In this document: one piece after another, positions 43,473 through 56,910 of the stretch
How the letters are laid out: every line of letters begins with the position of its first letter
Position numbering within the stretch: the first letter of the stretch is position 1
NCBI GenBank assembly: GCA_022841915.1
Contig: JALHQN010000004.1
Location: 124,001-188,000 of the forward strand
DNA from: Burkholderiales bacterium
Lineage (GTDB): Bacteria; Pseudomonadota; Gammaproteobacteria; Burkholderiales; WYBJ01
Direction: 5' to 3'
Length of the DNA stretch: 64,000 nucleotides
The notes under the pieces: model-generated
Told to the model about the DNA's origin: nothing
The model's database searches: none
What the model saw: the letters and a program-made list of their open reading frames with translations, nothing else
Translations under genes and position numbers: made by a program

Positions 43473-44018
43473 TTAGCGGAAGATGGCGGTCTGTCGTGCT
43501 CGCGCGACCTGATCGCCGTCGTCGTCCTGGAAGATCGTCTCGGTGATGACGATCGCCATGGGACCCTTGCTGCCGACGCGCTCCCGGATGTCGTGGTACC
43601 TAACCTTCGTGCGGACGCGCGTGCCGGGACGAAGACGCTTGTAGAGGTCGATCTCGGAGCCACCGTTGACCATGCGCTGGAAGCCGTGCGGCACGCTCGG
43701 GAGCGCCTGCCGGTGAATGCCGCCGCCGCCGTAGGCATCCCAGTCGCGGTCGGTCTTGAGACGGTCGAGCGGGTCAGGCGTGCCATGGGCGCGTCGAAAC
43801 GCGAACGAAGCGTAGAGCGGCGGGCAGACCACCTCGCCGTACTTGGTGCCGCCGGCATATGCCTCGTCGTAGTACAAGGCGTTGTCGTCCATGATGGCAT
43901 GGACGAAGCGGCGGACTTCCGAAGGCGAGATGGGTTCCGAATAGGGGCTCCATTCGGTTTCCACGCCGATGAGGGCTTTGACTTCATCGGTCAGGAAGGA
44001 TTGGTACGCGGCGGTCAT
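43473..44018 (-). CDS. FAS1-like/MaoC N-terminal dehydratase-domain protein
   Basis: The 181-residue protein resembles the N-terminal hot-dog (FAS1_DH_region) subunits: LIGVETEWSPYSEPISPSEVRRFVHAIMDDNALYYDEAYA and GGSEIDLYKRLRPGTRVRTKVRYHDIRERVG. Such chains pair with a MaoC subunit, here encoded directly downstream, to make one dehydratase. The ATG at 44018 is preferred to 44054 because the family-like sequence starts just after it. Confidence 0.82.
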   Translation of the reverse strand: MTAAYQSFLTDEVKALIGVETEWSPYSEPISPSEVRRFVHAIMDDNALYYDEAYAGGTKYGEVVCPPLYASFAFRRAHGTPDPLDRLKTDRDWDAYGGGGIHRQALPSVPHGFQRMVNGGSEIDLYKRLRPGTRVRTKVRYHDIRERVGSKGPMAIVITETIFQDDDGDQVARARQTAIFR

Positions 44019-44364
44019 GAGGTGGGATCCCTGGTTGAGCAAGGCGGGCGCCAAGCATGCGCAGTACCGGACTGTACCAGGGTGGCATCGCGCGCATCAA
44101 TCACCGAACGCGCCCTGCCCGTCACAACGACGCCGCGCATCGTAGCGGGGGCGGCCTTGGCGGCTGCTCGAGCGGCGATCGTTAGCCTCTTCGTCCAGGG
44201 GCAAACTCGCTACGCCTTCGAGCAGCCCCTGATGCCGAACGACTTGCACGTTGGAATCGGCGGGTCAACGATTTCGACCGTCGCGCCCCGCGCGTTGCGC
44301 CGTCGGAAACGCAAGCCCGGCCATGCTATGCTCTCCTCACATGATGCGTCCCACGGAGGGGGAA
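44019..44364. other. Divergent intergenic region upstream of the dehydratase pair and a VOC gene
   Basis: 346 bp that should contain two divergent promoters. No gene with a convincing ribosome site, RNA gene or long inverted repeat seen. Confidence 0.5.
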
Positions 44365-44736
44365 ATGGGTCTTCAGCGTGTTCATCACATCGTCATACGC
44401 GTCAAGGATCTCGAACAAGGCATCGCCGCCTACGAGGCCATGGGTCTGAAGCTGGAACGTCGCGCCGAGAACGCGGCACTCTCCTTGAAGCAGGCCTTCT
44501 TCCAACTCGACGAAGGCGCCTACATCGAGGTTTGCTCCCCCATCGACCCGAATTCAGCCGTCGGCAAGGCACTGGAGAGTCGTGGCGAGGGCATACACTC
44601 GATCGTTTTCAAGGTGGCGGAAATTGCGAAAGCGGCAGCGGACTTCAAGGGCCGCGGCGTAAGCATGATCGGCGACACCTTCGTGCACCCGAAGTCGACT
44701 CACGGGGTGCTCGTACAGCTCACCGACAAGGATTGA
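44365..44736 (+). CDS. VOC-superfamily protein (epimerase/glyoxalase-like)
   Basis: The 123-residue protein has a GGAGGGGGAA ribosome site just before the ATG at 44365. It reads LQRVHHIVIRVKDLEQGIAAYEAMGLKLE, with a candidate metal His, and later YIEVCSP and GIHSIVFKV, then THGVLVQLTDKD, a full two-half VOC module. The QLTD ending differs from the Glu-containing strand of most metal VOC enzymes (the place holds Gln). Substrate unknown; it is divergent from the dehydratase pair and may work with it. Confidence 0.78.
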   Translation: MGLQRVHHIVIRVKDLEQGIAAYEAMGLKLERRAENAALSLKQAFFQLDEGAYIEVCSPIDPNSAVGKALESRGEGIHSIVFKVAEIAKAAADFKGRGVSMIGDTFVHPKSTHGVLVQLTDKD

Positions 44737-44863
44737 TCGAGTCGCCAGGTGGTGACCGGCGGGCCAGGGCGATCCTCCCGGGTCGTCGAACGCCGCTTTG
44801 GGCGTGGATGGGCAGATCTCACGGCCGACGTCCACCGCCCCGTCACCTGACCGGTTGCGGATT

Positions 44864-45718
44864 TCAGGCGATCCGGTGTTCCAGCAGGGTCGCTGCTCCC
44901 GCGTCCTGGGCCAGCGCCGTCTGCAGCACGGGCAGGACCGTAGCGAGTGTCTGAGGCAGCAGCCATGGTGGGTTCAGCACGAACACCCCGCTGCCGTGCA
45001 ACCCGAAGCCGTCGGGGGAGGGCGAATTCACCGTGAGCGTCGCGTGCAGCCAATCGACGCGTGCTGCCTCGGCCAGCCGTTGCATTGCAGCGGGCAGGGT
45101 GCGCGATTCAGCGCGCTGCAACTGCGGATACCAGACCATGTACACGCCGGTCGCGAATCGCTTGAGCCCCGCCTCCAGCGCCGAAACGACGCGTGTATAG
45201 TCGGATTTCTGCTCGTAGGAGGGGTCGATCAGCACGAGTCCTCGCCGCGTGGGCGGGGGCAGCACGGCGGACAATCCCGCGAACCCGTCACCTGCCTTGA
45301 TCAGGACGCGCGAGCGGTCCGACGCAAAGTGCGCCTGCAGGAGTTGGCTTTCGGTGCTGTGCAGTTCGAACAGTCGCAGGCGGTCGCCGTCTCGTGCGCA
45401 TTGCAGCGCGAGCTGAGGCGAGCCCGGGTAGCGTCGCAGCGGTCCCGGCCCATTGAAGGCGCGCACCTGCGCGACATAGTCGGCAAGTGCTGCGGGCAGA
45501 TCTTCGCGTGCCCATAACCGTCCGATGCCCGCTTCGTGCTCGGCGTTCTTGCGCGCCCACTCGCTGTCGAGCGCGTACTGCGCCGCGCCGGCGTGCGTGT
45601 CCACGAACCACCAAGGCTTGTCCTTGCGCGAGAGTTCCCCGAGCAGGCGCACCAGCACGGTGTGCTTGAGCACGTCGGCATGGTTACCGGCGTGGAAGGC
45701 ATGGCGATAGCTCAGCAT
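44864..45718 (-). CDS. rlmJ: 23S rRNA adenine-2030 N6-methyltransferase RlmJ
   Basis: The 284-residue protein begins MLSYRHAFHAGNHADVLKH, the almost invariant RlmJ start, and carries DTHAGAAQYAL (SAM-binding) and LIDPSYEQKSDY, where DPSY takes the place of the DPPY catalytic motif of N6-adenine methyltransferases. The length equals the E. coli enzyme. It modifies A2030 of 23S rRNA. The gene stands alone, convergent with the VOC gene. Confidence 0.95.
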   Translation of the reverse strand: MLSYRHAFHAGNHADVLKHTVLVRLLGELSRKDKPWWFVDTHAGAAQYALDSEWARKNAEHEAGIGRLWAREDLPAALADYVAQVRAFNGPGPLRRYPGSPQLALQCARDGDRLRLFELHSTESQLLQAHFASDRSRVLIKAGDGFAGLSAVLPPPTRRGLVLIDPSYEQKSDYTRVVSALEAGLKRFATGVYMVWYPQLQRAESRTLPAAMQRLAEAARVDWLHATLTVNSPSPDGFGLHGSGVFVLNPPWLLPQTLATVLPVLQTALAQDAGAATLLEHRIA

Positions 45719-45839
45719 GGGGACGGCAGTATCGCGGTCATCGCAAACCGCCGCAACCGCGGTGCGCAGAAGTCATCGCGTTCGCTGAGGCGACGCGCGG
45801 GCTTGCGCGCGCCATTGCTGCCCGGTCGGGTTAGTCGCA

Positions 45840-46460
45840 TCAGGAAGCGGCTTCGAGCCCGCTGCGAAAATGCGCATGCATCAGGCGCGAGGCGCCGGCG
45901 GCATCGCGCGCTTCGATGGCATCCATGAGGGCGCGATGTTCTGCGAGCGATTCAGCCAGCCGTCCTCGCTTGAACAGCGAATGGTGTCGGTTGAGTTTCA
46001 TCACCTTGCGCAGATCGGCCACGATCTGTTCGCGCCAGCGATTGCGTCCCAAGGCCAGCAGACGCATGTGGAAGGCCTCGTTGGCGGCGAAGAAGGCATC
46101 CCGGTGTCGCGTCTGTTTCTCCAGCCGATCGTGCAGGCCGCGCAGCTCGGCGATCTCTTCGGTGGAGGCCGCGGCGGCGACGTGCGCGGCCGCATCGGCT
46201 TCCAGCAGCGCCAGCAGCCGGTAGATCTGCTCGACGTCGTCGCGCGACATCTCGGTGACGTAGGCGCCCCGGCGCGGCTTCATCGTCACCAAGCCTTCCA
46301 CGGCCAGCACCTTGAGCGCTTCGCGCAGCGGCGTGCGACTGATGCCGAAATCCGCGCAGAGCTTCATCTCGTCGATCCAGCAGCCGGGTTCGAGCGCACG
46401 CGCGAAGATCTGCTGGCGCAGGCGTTCGGCCACGTCCAGGTACAGCGGGCGACGGTTCAT
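45840..46460 (-). CDS. GntR/FCD-family transcriptional regulator
   Basis: The 206-residue protein has an N-terminal winged helix (YLDVAERLRQQIFARALEPGCWIDEMKLCADFGISRTPLREALKVLAVEGLVTMKPRRGAYV) and an FCD effector domain (about 75-200) with the metal/ligand-type histidines of the subfamily (HDRLEKQTRHRDAFFAANEAFHMRLL, HRALMDAIEARD, MHAHFRSGL). It is divergent from the propionyl-CoA operon with a near-perfect palindrome in between, so it probably controls that operon in response to an acyl-CoA or organic acid. The ATG at 46460 is chosen from the typical MNRRPLYLDVAERLR start. Confidence 0.9.
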   Translation of the reverse strand: MNRRPLYLDVAERLRQQIFARALEPGCWIDEMKLCADFGISRTPLREALKVLAVEGLVTMKPRRGAYVTEMSRDDVEQIYRLLALLEADAAAHVAAAASTEEIAELRGLHDRLEKQTRHRDAFFAANEAFHMRLLALGRNRWREQIVADLRKVMKLNRHHSLFKRGRLAESLAEHRALMDAIEARDAAGASRLMHAHFRSGLEAAS

Positions 46461-46567
46461 GACTGCGGAAGCCTGGGTCTCGACGGTAGCCACGGTGGAT
46501 GGCGCGTTCAGGATGCGTGCACGCCCGCTGCCGAGGGTGGCTCGCAGGTCGGGCTGGGTTTTGAATT

Positions 46568-46587
46568 CATAATTATGGATAATTATG
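46568..46587. promoter_or_regulatory. 20-bp palindrome, candidate GntR/FCD operator
   Basis: CATAATTAT and ATAATTATG are perfect 9-bp inverted arms around a GG centre. The AT-only core contrasts strongly with the GC-rich surroundings. It lies between the divergent regulator and mutase genes, 63 bp before the mutase start and 108 bp before the regulator start, a position where a repressor could control both. Confidence 0.7.
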
Positions 46588-46649
46588 CCTGATGTCTTCG
46601 CCGCGGCAAGCGGGTGCGCCACGGCGCGGAATCGAACAAGGGGATCGAG

Positions 46650-48818
<2,169 letters not shown>

Positions 48819-48888
48819 GTGCTTGCCCTGGCGCTGCTTCGATGCGCCTGCATCCTCGCTCCTGTGCTGGCTCGGGCCGGATCGGCGC

Positions 48889-49887
48889 ATGATGCACGCC
48901 GAGGCCTTGTCGATGTCGGAGCAGCGCTTGCTGCGCGACGTGCTCGGCAGCCCCGGGGCCGCGCAGCGCCGGGCGATGGCGAAGTCCATCACCTTGCTGG
49001 AGAGTACGCGCGCCGACCATCGGCTGCGCGCGGACGCGCTGCTCAATGCGCTGTTGCCGCACACGGGGCGGTCGTTGCGTATCGGTCTGAGCGGCGTGCC
49101 TGGCGTGGGGAAAAGCACTTTCATCGAGACGCTGGGCTTGCACCTGATTTCGCAGGACAAGCGCGTCGCGGTGCTCACCGTCGATCCGAGCAGCAGCATC
49201 AGCGGCGGCAGCATTTTGGGCGACAAGACGCGCATGGAACGCTTGTCGGTGCATCCGAGCGCCTTCATCCGCCCTAGCCCCAGCAGCGGTACTTTGGGCG
49301 GCGTCGCCGAGAAGACGCGCGAGGCCATGCTCGTTTGCGAGGCCGCCGGGTACGACATCGTGATCGTCGAAACCGTGGGCGTGGGGCAGAGCGAGACTGC
49401 CGTGGCCGGCATGACCGATCTCTTCGTGCTGCTGCAACTGCCCAACGCGGGCGACGATCTGCAAGCCATCAAGAAGGGCGTGATGGATCTCGCCGACCTC
49501 GTCGTCATCAACAAGGCCGATCTCGACGAAGCTGCCGCCACCCGTGCGCGAGCGCAGATCACCAGCGCACTGCGCTTTCTCGGTCCGCACACGACTGCCG
49601 GCACGCAAGTGCTGCAGATGAGCGCGCTCAAGGGGGCGGGCGTGCAGGAATTCTGGCAGGCGGTGATGGGATTCTGCGAGCTGCAGCGCCGTGCAGGCCG
49701 CTTCGAGCAGCGCCGCCTGGCGCAGAATCAAGCCTGGATGTGGGAGCGCATCGAGGCGGGTTTGCGACAGAGATTTCGCGAGCATCCGGCGGTGGCGGCT
49801 GCCTTGCCGGCGATCGTATCGGATGTGAAGGGCGGTCGCCTCGCTGCCTCGGTGGCTGCGCGCCGGCTGCTCGACTTGATGGGTTAA
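48889..49887 (+). CDS. meaB: MeaB/ArgK-type GTPase chaperone of methylmalonyl-CoA mutase
   Basis: The 332-residue G3E GTPase has a P-loop GVPGVGKST (about 69-77), [19 protein letters not shown], the ETVGVGQSE switch region and NKAD for guanine specificity. MeaB loads and protects the B12 cofactor of methylmalonyl-CoA mutase. It begins 70 bp after the mutase gene. The start is uncertain: adjacent ATGs at 48889 and 48892 and another at 48913 are all possible, and none has a strong ribosome site. Confidence 0.94.
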   Translation: MMHAEALSMSEQRLLRDVLGSPGAAQRRAMAKSITLLESTRADHRLRADALLNALLPHTGRSLRIGLSGVPGVGKSTFIETLGLHLISQDKRVAVLTVDPSSSISGGSILGDKTRMERLSVHPSAFIRPSPSSGTLGGVAEKTREAMLVCEAAGYDIVIVETVGVGQSETAVAGMTDLFVLLQLPNAGDDLQAIKKGVMDLADLVVINKADLDEAAATRARAQITSALRFLGPHTTAGTQVLQMSALKGAGVQEFWQAVMGFCELQRRAGRFEQRRLAQNQAWMWERIEAGLRQRFREHPAVAAALPAIVSDVKGGRLAASVAARRLLDLMG

Positions 49888-49903
49888 GGGAGAACGACCA
49901 ACC

Positions 49904-51436
49904 ATGCACGACATCAACGAACTGCTCGAGAAGAAGCGAGCGGCCGCGCGTCTGGGCGGTGGCGAGAGGCGCATCGCCGCGCAGCATGCCAAGGGCAAGC
50001 TCACGGCGCGCGAGCGCCTCGACCTGCTGCTCGACGAAGGCACCTTCGAGGAATGGGACATGTTCGTGGAGCATCGCTGCACGGACTTCGGCATGCAGGA
50101 GCAGAAGATTCCGGGCGACGGTGTCGTCACGGGCTACGGCATGATCAACGGCCGCCTGGTGTTCGTGTTCAGCCAGGACTTCACCGTGTTCGGCGGTGCA
50201 TTGAGCGAGCCGCACGCGGAAAAGATCTGCAAGGTGATGGATCAGGCCATGAAGGTCGGGGCACCGGTCATCGGCCTGAACGACAGCGGCGGCGCCCGCA
50301 TCCAGGAGGGCGTGGCCTCGCTCGGCGGTTATGCGGATGTCTTCCAGCGCAACGTGATGGCCAGCGGCGTCATTCCGCAGATCAGCCTCATCATGGGGCC
50401 GTGTGCAGGCGGTGCGGTGTACTCGCCGGCGATGACCGACTTCATCTTCATGGTGCGGGACAGCAGCTACATGTTCGTCACCGGCCCCGAGGTGGTGAAG
50501 ACCGTCACTCATGAAGAGGTGACGGCTGAAGAACTCGGCGGCGCGCTCACCCATACCAGCAAGAGCGGCGTGGCCGATCTCGCCTTCGAGAACGACGTGG
50601 AGGCCTTGCTGATGCTGCGACGGTTCTTCAACTATCTGCCGCTGAACAATCGCGACGGCGTGCCCCTGCGGCCCAACGGCGACCCGCCCGAGCGCATGGA
50701 TATGTCGCTCGATACGCTGGTGCCCGAGAATCCCAACAAGCCCTACGACATCAAGGAGCTGATCCTCAAGACGGTCGACGACGGCGACTTCTTCGAGCTG
50801 CAGCCCGACCACGCCAAGAACATCGTCATCGGCATGGCGCGCATGGCCGGCCGCACGGTGGGCGTGGTGGCCAACAACCCGCAGGTGCTCGCCGGTTGTC
50901 TCGACATACGCAGCAGCATCAAGGCCGCGCGGTTCGTGCGTTTCTGCGACGCGTTCAACATCCCGGTGATCACCTTCGTGGATGTGCCGGGTTTCCTGCC
51001 GGGGACGTCGCAGGAGTTCGGCGGCATCATCAAGCATGGCGCCAAGCTGCTCTATGCCTACGCCGAATGCACGGTGCCCAAGGTGACGGTCATTACCCGC
51101 AAGGCGTATGGCGGCGCGTACGACGTCATGGCCTCCAAGCATCTGCGGGGCGACGTCAACTTCGCCTGGCCGAACGCCGAGATCGCGGTCATGGGCGCCA
51201 AGGGCGCGGTGGAGATCATTTTCCGCGAGGACAAGTCCGATCCCGCCAAGCTCGCAGCCCGGGAGGCCGAGTACAAGGCTCGTTTCGCCAACCCGTTCGT
51301 GGCCGGCGCGCGCGGCTTCATCGACGACGTGATCCAGCCCCACGAGACGCGCAAGCGCATCTGCCGGTCGCTCGCGATGCTCAAGGACAAGAAGCTCGAG
51401 AATCCGTGGCGCAAGCACGGGAACATCCCGCTCTGA
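49904..51436 (+). CDS. pccB: Propionyl-CoA carboxylase beta subunit (carboxyltransferase)
   Basis: The 510-residue protein has the acyl-CoA carboxyltransferase plan: [24 protein letters not shown] at the start, [36 protein letters not shown], and in the C-terminal half [29 protein letters not shown] and [15 protein letters not shown]. It moves the carboxyl group from biotin to propionyl-CoA, giving (S)-methylmalonyl-CoA. The biotin-carrying alpha subunit is the next gene, 20 bp later. AGGGAGAA site upstream. Confidence 0.97.
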   Translation: MHDINELLEKKRAAARLGGGERRIAAQHAKGKLTARERLDLLLDEGTFEEWDMFVEHRCTDFGMQEQKIPGDGVVTGYGMINGRLVFVFSQDFTVFGGALSEPHAEKICKVMDQAMKVGAPVIGLNDSGGARIQEGVASLGGYADVFQRNVMASGVIPQISLIMGPCAGGAVYSPAMTDFIFMVRDSSYMFVTGPEVVKTVTHEEVTAEELGGALTHTSKSGVADLAFENDVEALLMLRRFFNYLPLNNRDGVPLRPNGDPPERMDMSLDTLVPENPNKPYDIKELILKTVDDGDFFELQPDHAKNIVIGMARMAGRTVGVVANNPQVLAGCLDIRSSIKAARFVRFCDAFNIPVITFVDVPGFLPGTSQEFGGIIKHGAKLLYAYAECTVPKVTVITRKAYGGAYDVMASKHLRGDVNFAWPNAEIAVMGAKGAVEIIFREDKSDPAKLAAREAEYKARFANPFVAGARGFIDDVIQPHETRKRICRSLAMLKDKKLENPWRKHGNIPL

Positions 51437-51456
51437 CAGCGGGGGAGACCAATCGC

Positions 51457-53507
<2,051 letters not shown>

Positions 53508-53508
<1 letters not shown>

Positions 53509-53996
53509 TGGAGACCAAACCTTTTCGGATTCTCGGCGTGCAGCAGATCGCGATCGGCGGCGCGGACAAGCAGCGCTTGAAATCGCTGTGGGTCGACATG
53601 CTGGGCCTCACCGTGCAGCGCACGTTCGTGAGCGAGAGCGAAAACGTCGACGAGGACATCTGCGCGCTCGGCAACGGTCCCACGGCAGTGGAGGTGGACT
53701 TGATGCAGCCCCTCGACCCCGCCAGGAAGCCTGCCGTGCACGCCACGCCGCTCAATCACGTGGGGCTGTGGGTCGACGATCTTCACCAAGCCGTTGCCTG
53801 GATGACGGCTCGGGGTGTGCGCTTCGCGCCGGGCGGCATACGCAAGGGCGCCGCGGGCCATGACATCTGCTTCATCCATCCCAAGGGCAACGAACACTTC
53901 CCGCTGGGCGGCGAAGGCGTGCTGATCGAACTGGTGCAGGCGCCGCCGGAGGTCGTCGCTGCGCTGGGCGGGGGCCATGATCGAGATCGCCGATGA
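53508..53996 (+). CDS. VOC protein, probable methylmalonyl-CoA epimerase
   Basis: The 162-residue protein is a two-half VOC module: [27 protein letters not shown] and [18 protein letters not shown], ending [13 protein letters not shown]. The HVGL and LIELVQA strands carry a candidate His and Glu of the metal site, as in methylmalonyl-CoA epimerase, and the C-terminal LIEL-Q-P ending is typical of that enzyme. The start overlaps the pccA stop by one base (TGATG). Position in this operon makes (S)- to (R)-methylmalonyl-CoA epimerisation the likely reaction. The first half has Gln (QQIA) where His is more usual. Confidence 0.85.
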
Positions 53997-54090
53997 CGAC
54001 GAGCCGCCTTGCAACTAGCTTCGAGTTCGTCCCGCGTTCGTTGTCGTGCGCGCTATCCGCGTAGCCAATCGTTTTCTTTCGAGGTCGTCG

Positions 54091-55221
54091 ATGCCAGAGT
54101 CCTTGCCCCCTGATCTTGTCGCGCTGCGTGAATGCTGCGAGCGCTTCGCTCGCGACGTGTTGATGCCACGGCAGGCCGCTTTGGCGGCGGGCCAAGTCGA
54201 CGAGGCGACGGTTCGGGTCGCTGTCACGCAGGCTGCACGCGAGACGGGAGTCTTCGCCATGACACAGCCGAAATCCTTCGGCGGTCGCGAGGCGGGCCCC
54301 CTTGCCCTGACAGTGGCGAGAGATACGCTGGCGGGTTACAACACCGGCCTGGATGCTTACGTGTTCGGGCCGGGTCCCGGGGTGCTGGCAGGCTGCGATG
54401 AGCCGCTGCGATCGCTCTACCTGCATCCGCTGCTGGCTGGGGAAAAGCGTTCTGGCTTCGCCTTCACCGAACCGGACGATGCCGAGCACTTCACGCGCGC
54501 CGTGCCCACGGCCGACGGCGCCTTTCTCGTCTCGGGGCGCAAGTCCTATGTCACGCGAGGGGGCGATGCGGACTTCATCAACACGCTGGTGGATGTCCCG
54601 GGGCAGGGACGTGCGCTATTGGTCATCGACGCGTGCTCGCCCGGGCTCAGCATCGAGCGGCGGTTCGAAACGCTGGACGGCAGTCATCATGTCGCATTCC
54701 GGTTCGATGCGGTGCGCGTGCCTGGAGATCGAATGATCGGACGCCCCGGCGAAGGATTGCCTCGAGCCCTGGGCCAGATCGGCGATACGCGGCTTGCCAT
54801 CGCAGCGCGCGCCGTGGGGTTGTCGCGCTGGACGATCGACTTCACGCGAGCGCATCTGCAAAGCCCGCATCATTCGGGCACGAGTCTTTCTGCGCGCGAG
54901 GGCGTGCGGTTGCGCTATGCGGACATGCGGATACGGACGTTCGCTGCCCGCAGCATGGTGTATCGAACTGCGCGACTCGGGGAGGCCGGAGCGAACGCCA
55001 TCAACGAGGGCAGTGCCTGCAAGGTGTACGCGACCGAGACCCTCGGCGAGGTCGTCGACAGCGCGATTCAGTTGGTCGGGGGCAAGGCGCTCACCGTCGG
55101 CCATCCGCTCGAGCGCCTGTACCGGCAGGCGCGCGCGCTGCGCACAGCCGAGGGTGCGAGCGATGTGCTGCGGCTCAGTCTGGCGCGAGGAGATCTCGAT
55201 CTGGGCAAAGGCGTGCTCTGA
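54091..55221 (+). CDS. Acyl-CoA dehydrogenase family protein
   Basis: The 376-residue protein follows the acyl-CoA dehydrogenase plan: helical N-terminal domain (LRECCERFARDVLMPRQAA), the beta domain with FAFTEPDD and GRKSYVTRGGDADF, and a C-terminal four-helix domain (LRYADMRIRTFAARSMVYRTARL, then KVYATETLGEVVDSAIQLVGG). It should oxidise an acyl-CoA with FAD. The usual catalytic Glu lies in a region here read as GHPLERLYRQARALR, not clearly EAYRD-like, so the base is uncertain. GAGGT precedes the ATG. It is downstream of the propionate operon by 94 bp, probably a separate unit. Confidence 0.87.
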   Translation: MPESLPPDLVALRECCERFARDVLMPRQAALAAGQVDEATVRVAVTQAARETGVFAMTQPKSFGGREAGPLALTVARDTLAGYNTGLDAYVFGPGPGVLAGCDEPLRSLYLHPLLAGEKRSGFAFTEPDDAEHFTRAVPTADGAFLVSGRKSYVTRGGDADFINTLVDVPGQGRALLVIDACSPGLSIERRFETLDGSHHVAFRFDAVRVPGDRMIGRPGEGLPRALGQIGDTRLAIAARAVGLSRWTIDFTRAHLQSPHHSGTSLSAREGVRLRYADMRIRTFAARSMVYRTARLGEAGANAINEGSACKVYATETLGEVVDSAIQLVGGKALTVGHPLERLYRQARALRTAEGASDVLRLSLARGDLDLGKGVL

Positions 55222-55244
55222 CGCTTACAAGGCGCAGACGGCGT

Positions 55245-55262
55245 CAGCATGTTCCCATGCTG
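55245..55262. terminator. Hairpin after the acyl-CoA dehydrogenase gene
   Basis: CAGCATG and CATGCTG form a perfect 7-bp stem with a TTCC loop, 24 bp beyond the stop and between convergent genes. There is no T-tract, so confidence is moderate to low. Confidence 0.4.
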
Positions 55263-55328
55263 GTACCAGGCAGCGGCCCGTCCTCTCTCGGATTGCCTTC
55301 GGGTCGATCAATCGTTCTGCGCGCAGCC

Positions 55329-55658
55329 CTAGCGATCCTGGTATGCCGTGGGATCCTGATATATCCGCGTGGCGAGGACTTTTCCATCGGCGCTGAAGCC
55401 GATCTCGAACAAGGTAGGATCGATCATCCCCGAGACGGTATACGACCAGAGGGGCCCCGGCTCGTTGCGATACTGGACATTGTGGGCAGGGCGCCCGAGC
55501 AGACGCCGCACTTCCTCGGGGCTCATGCCCGCAGTGATCTGTTGCGCTTCCTGTTCGGTGACGGAGTAACCGCCCGCCGCAAGGCTCGGGGCCATGAACG
55601 AGGCGAGGCAGACGCCTGCGATCAGGTTGAGCAGCCGAGGAAGGATGGGGTCTTTCAT
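55329..55658 (-). CDS. BamE/OmlA (SmpA)-like small exported protein
   Basis: The 109-residue protein has a signal peptide (LNLIAGVCLASFMAPSLAAG) and a mature domain beginning VTEQEAQQITAGMSPEEVRRLLGRPAHNVQY, then GPLWSYTVSG and IGFSADGKVLATRIY. This is the compact SmpA/OmlA fold of BamE: ITxGMSxxEVxxLLGxP. The cleavage context AGVC is not a good lipobox, so it is probably not a lipoprotein, unlike BamE itself. It may be an outer-membrane-biogenesis or periplasmic homologue. The ATG at 55658 has AGAGG upstream. Confidence 0.8.
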   Translation of the reverse strand: MKDPILPRLLNLIAGVCLASFMAPSLAAGGYSVTEQEAQQITAGMSPEEVRRLLGRPAHNVQYRNEPGPLWSYTVSGMIDPTLFEIGFSADGKVLATRIYQDPTAYQDR

Positions 55659-55866
55659 CGTGGCCTCTGTGGTCGGTATTCGTGCATGGACGCGAGCCGG
55701 CGGATCTTGGTCGCCCAGAGCGTTCGAACGCTCGAGCAAGTCATGGCCTCGGCACCGACGCGCGCACTCGGCTCCTCGGCGTGATCGCAACATCGTGCCT
55801 CGCGTGTGAAGAGGCCTGCTGATCCAGGCCCCCGTTGGCACCGTTGATGGCGATGCCGTTTCGGCA

Positions 55867-56790
55867 TCAGGGCAGATAGCCCGAAAAAACATCCCGCGTC
55901 TGATCCACCGGCACGAACGACTTTTGGAATGCCGGAAGCATGTGCTTGGCGATGAGCTGGGGCGTCCAGCCCGTGCTCATGTGCGCCCGCTGTATCGGCC
56001 GCAGCTGGTTGAACAGAATGAGTTCGTTCTTGCGCGAGTAGAACACCTGGCCCGAGATGTCTTGCGCGAGGTCGCTGCACAAGAACACGACCAGGGGCGC
56101 GTTCTTTTCCGGCGGGATCGTTTCGCGCTGGCTCGCGCGTTGCTGCTGCTCCGGCGTCTTGCTGGGAATCGATTCGGTCATGCGGGTGAAAGCGGTCGGT
56201 GCGACCACGTTGGAGCGCACGCGGAAGGCGGCCATGTCGATCGCGATGCCCTTGGACAAGCCCACCAACCCGAGCTTGCCGGCGGCATAGTTCGCCTGCC
56301 CCATGTTGCCGATGAGACCCGACGTCGAACTCAGGTGGACGAACGCGCCGCCGTTCTGCTTGCGAAAATGAGGCGCGGCCGCCAGGCTTACGTAGGCCGA
56401 GCCTGTCAACACGACGCCGATGGACAAGTCCCAATCGTCGCGCGACATCTTGTGGAACATCACGTCGCGCAGAATGCCGGCATTGTTGACCACCGCGTCG
56501 ATGCGCCCGAAGTTGTCGAGCGCGCATTGAACGATGTGCTGAGCGCCGTTCCAGTCGGCCACGCTGTCGGTGTTCAGCGCCGCCTCGCCACCTGCGGCGC
56601 GAATGGCGTCCACGGTCTTCTGCCCCGGTCCCGTGCTGCGGCCCTCGCCGTTGACGGAACTGCCGAGATCGTTGACGACGACCCGCGCACCCTGCTGCGC
56701 CAGCATCTTCGCGATCTCCGAGCCTATGCCTCCGCCCGCGCCGGTAACGACCACCACCTTGTCTTCGACGATCCTCTCTGGAATATCCAT
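55867..56790 (-). CDS. Short-chain dehydrogenase/reductase, (3R)-hydroxyacyl-CoA dehydrogenase-like
   Basis: The 307-residue protein has the SDR signatures VVVTGAGGGIGSEIAKMLAQQGARVVVNDLG (cofactor), NNAG, SSTSGLIGNMGQ with the Ser, and YAAGK with the catalytic Tyr and Lys. The NDLG start and long C-terminal extension (after about 255) resemble hydroxyacyl-CoA dehydrogenases of the peroxisomal MFE-2 class. An AGAGGAGG site precedes the ATG. The BamE-like gene lies downstream on the same strand; an acyl-CoA dehydrogenase is convergent. Confidence 0.88.
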   Translation of the reverse strand: MDIPERIVEDKVVVVTGAGGGIGSEIAKMLAQQGARVVVNDLGSSVNGEGRSTGPGQKTVDAIRAAGGEAALNTDSVADWNGAQHIVQCALDNFGRIDAVVNNAGILRDVMFHKMSRDDWDLSIGVVLTGSAYVSLAAAPHFRKQNGGAFVHLSSTSGLIGNMGQANYAAGKLGLVGLSKGIAIDMAAFRVRSNVVAPTAFTRMTESIPSKTPEQQQRASQRETIPPEKNAPLVVFLCSDLAQDISGQVFYSRKNELILFNQLRPIQRAHMSTGWTPQLIAKHMLPAFQKSFVPVDQTRDVFSGYLP

Positions 56791-56910
56791 GCGTCCTCCT
56801 CTGATTGAAAAAAGTTCGAGACCCTCGTGCTGCTCGCCAGTGTGCGAGTGTCCCGATCACGCCTGCTTGCCGATGCTCGCCGCTGCGGCGATCCGCCGAG
56901 CCGCGATCGC

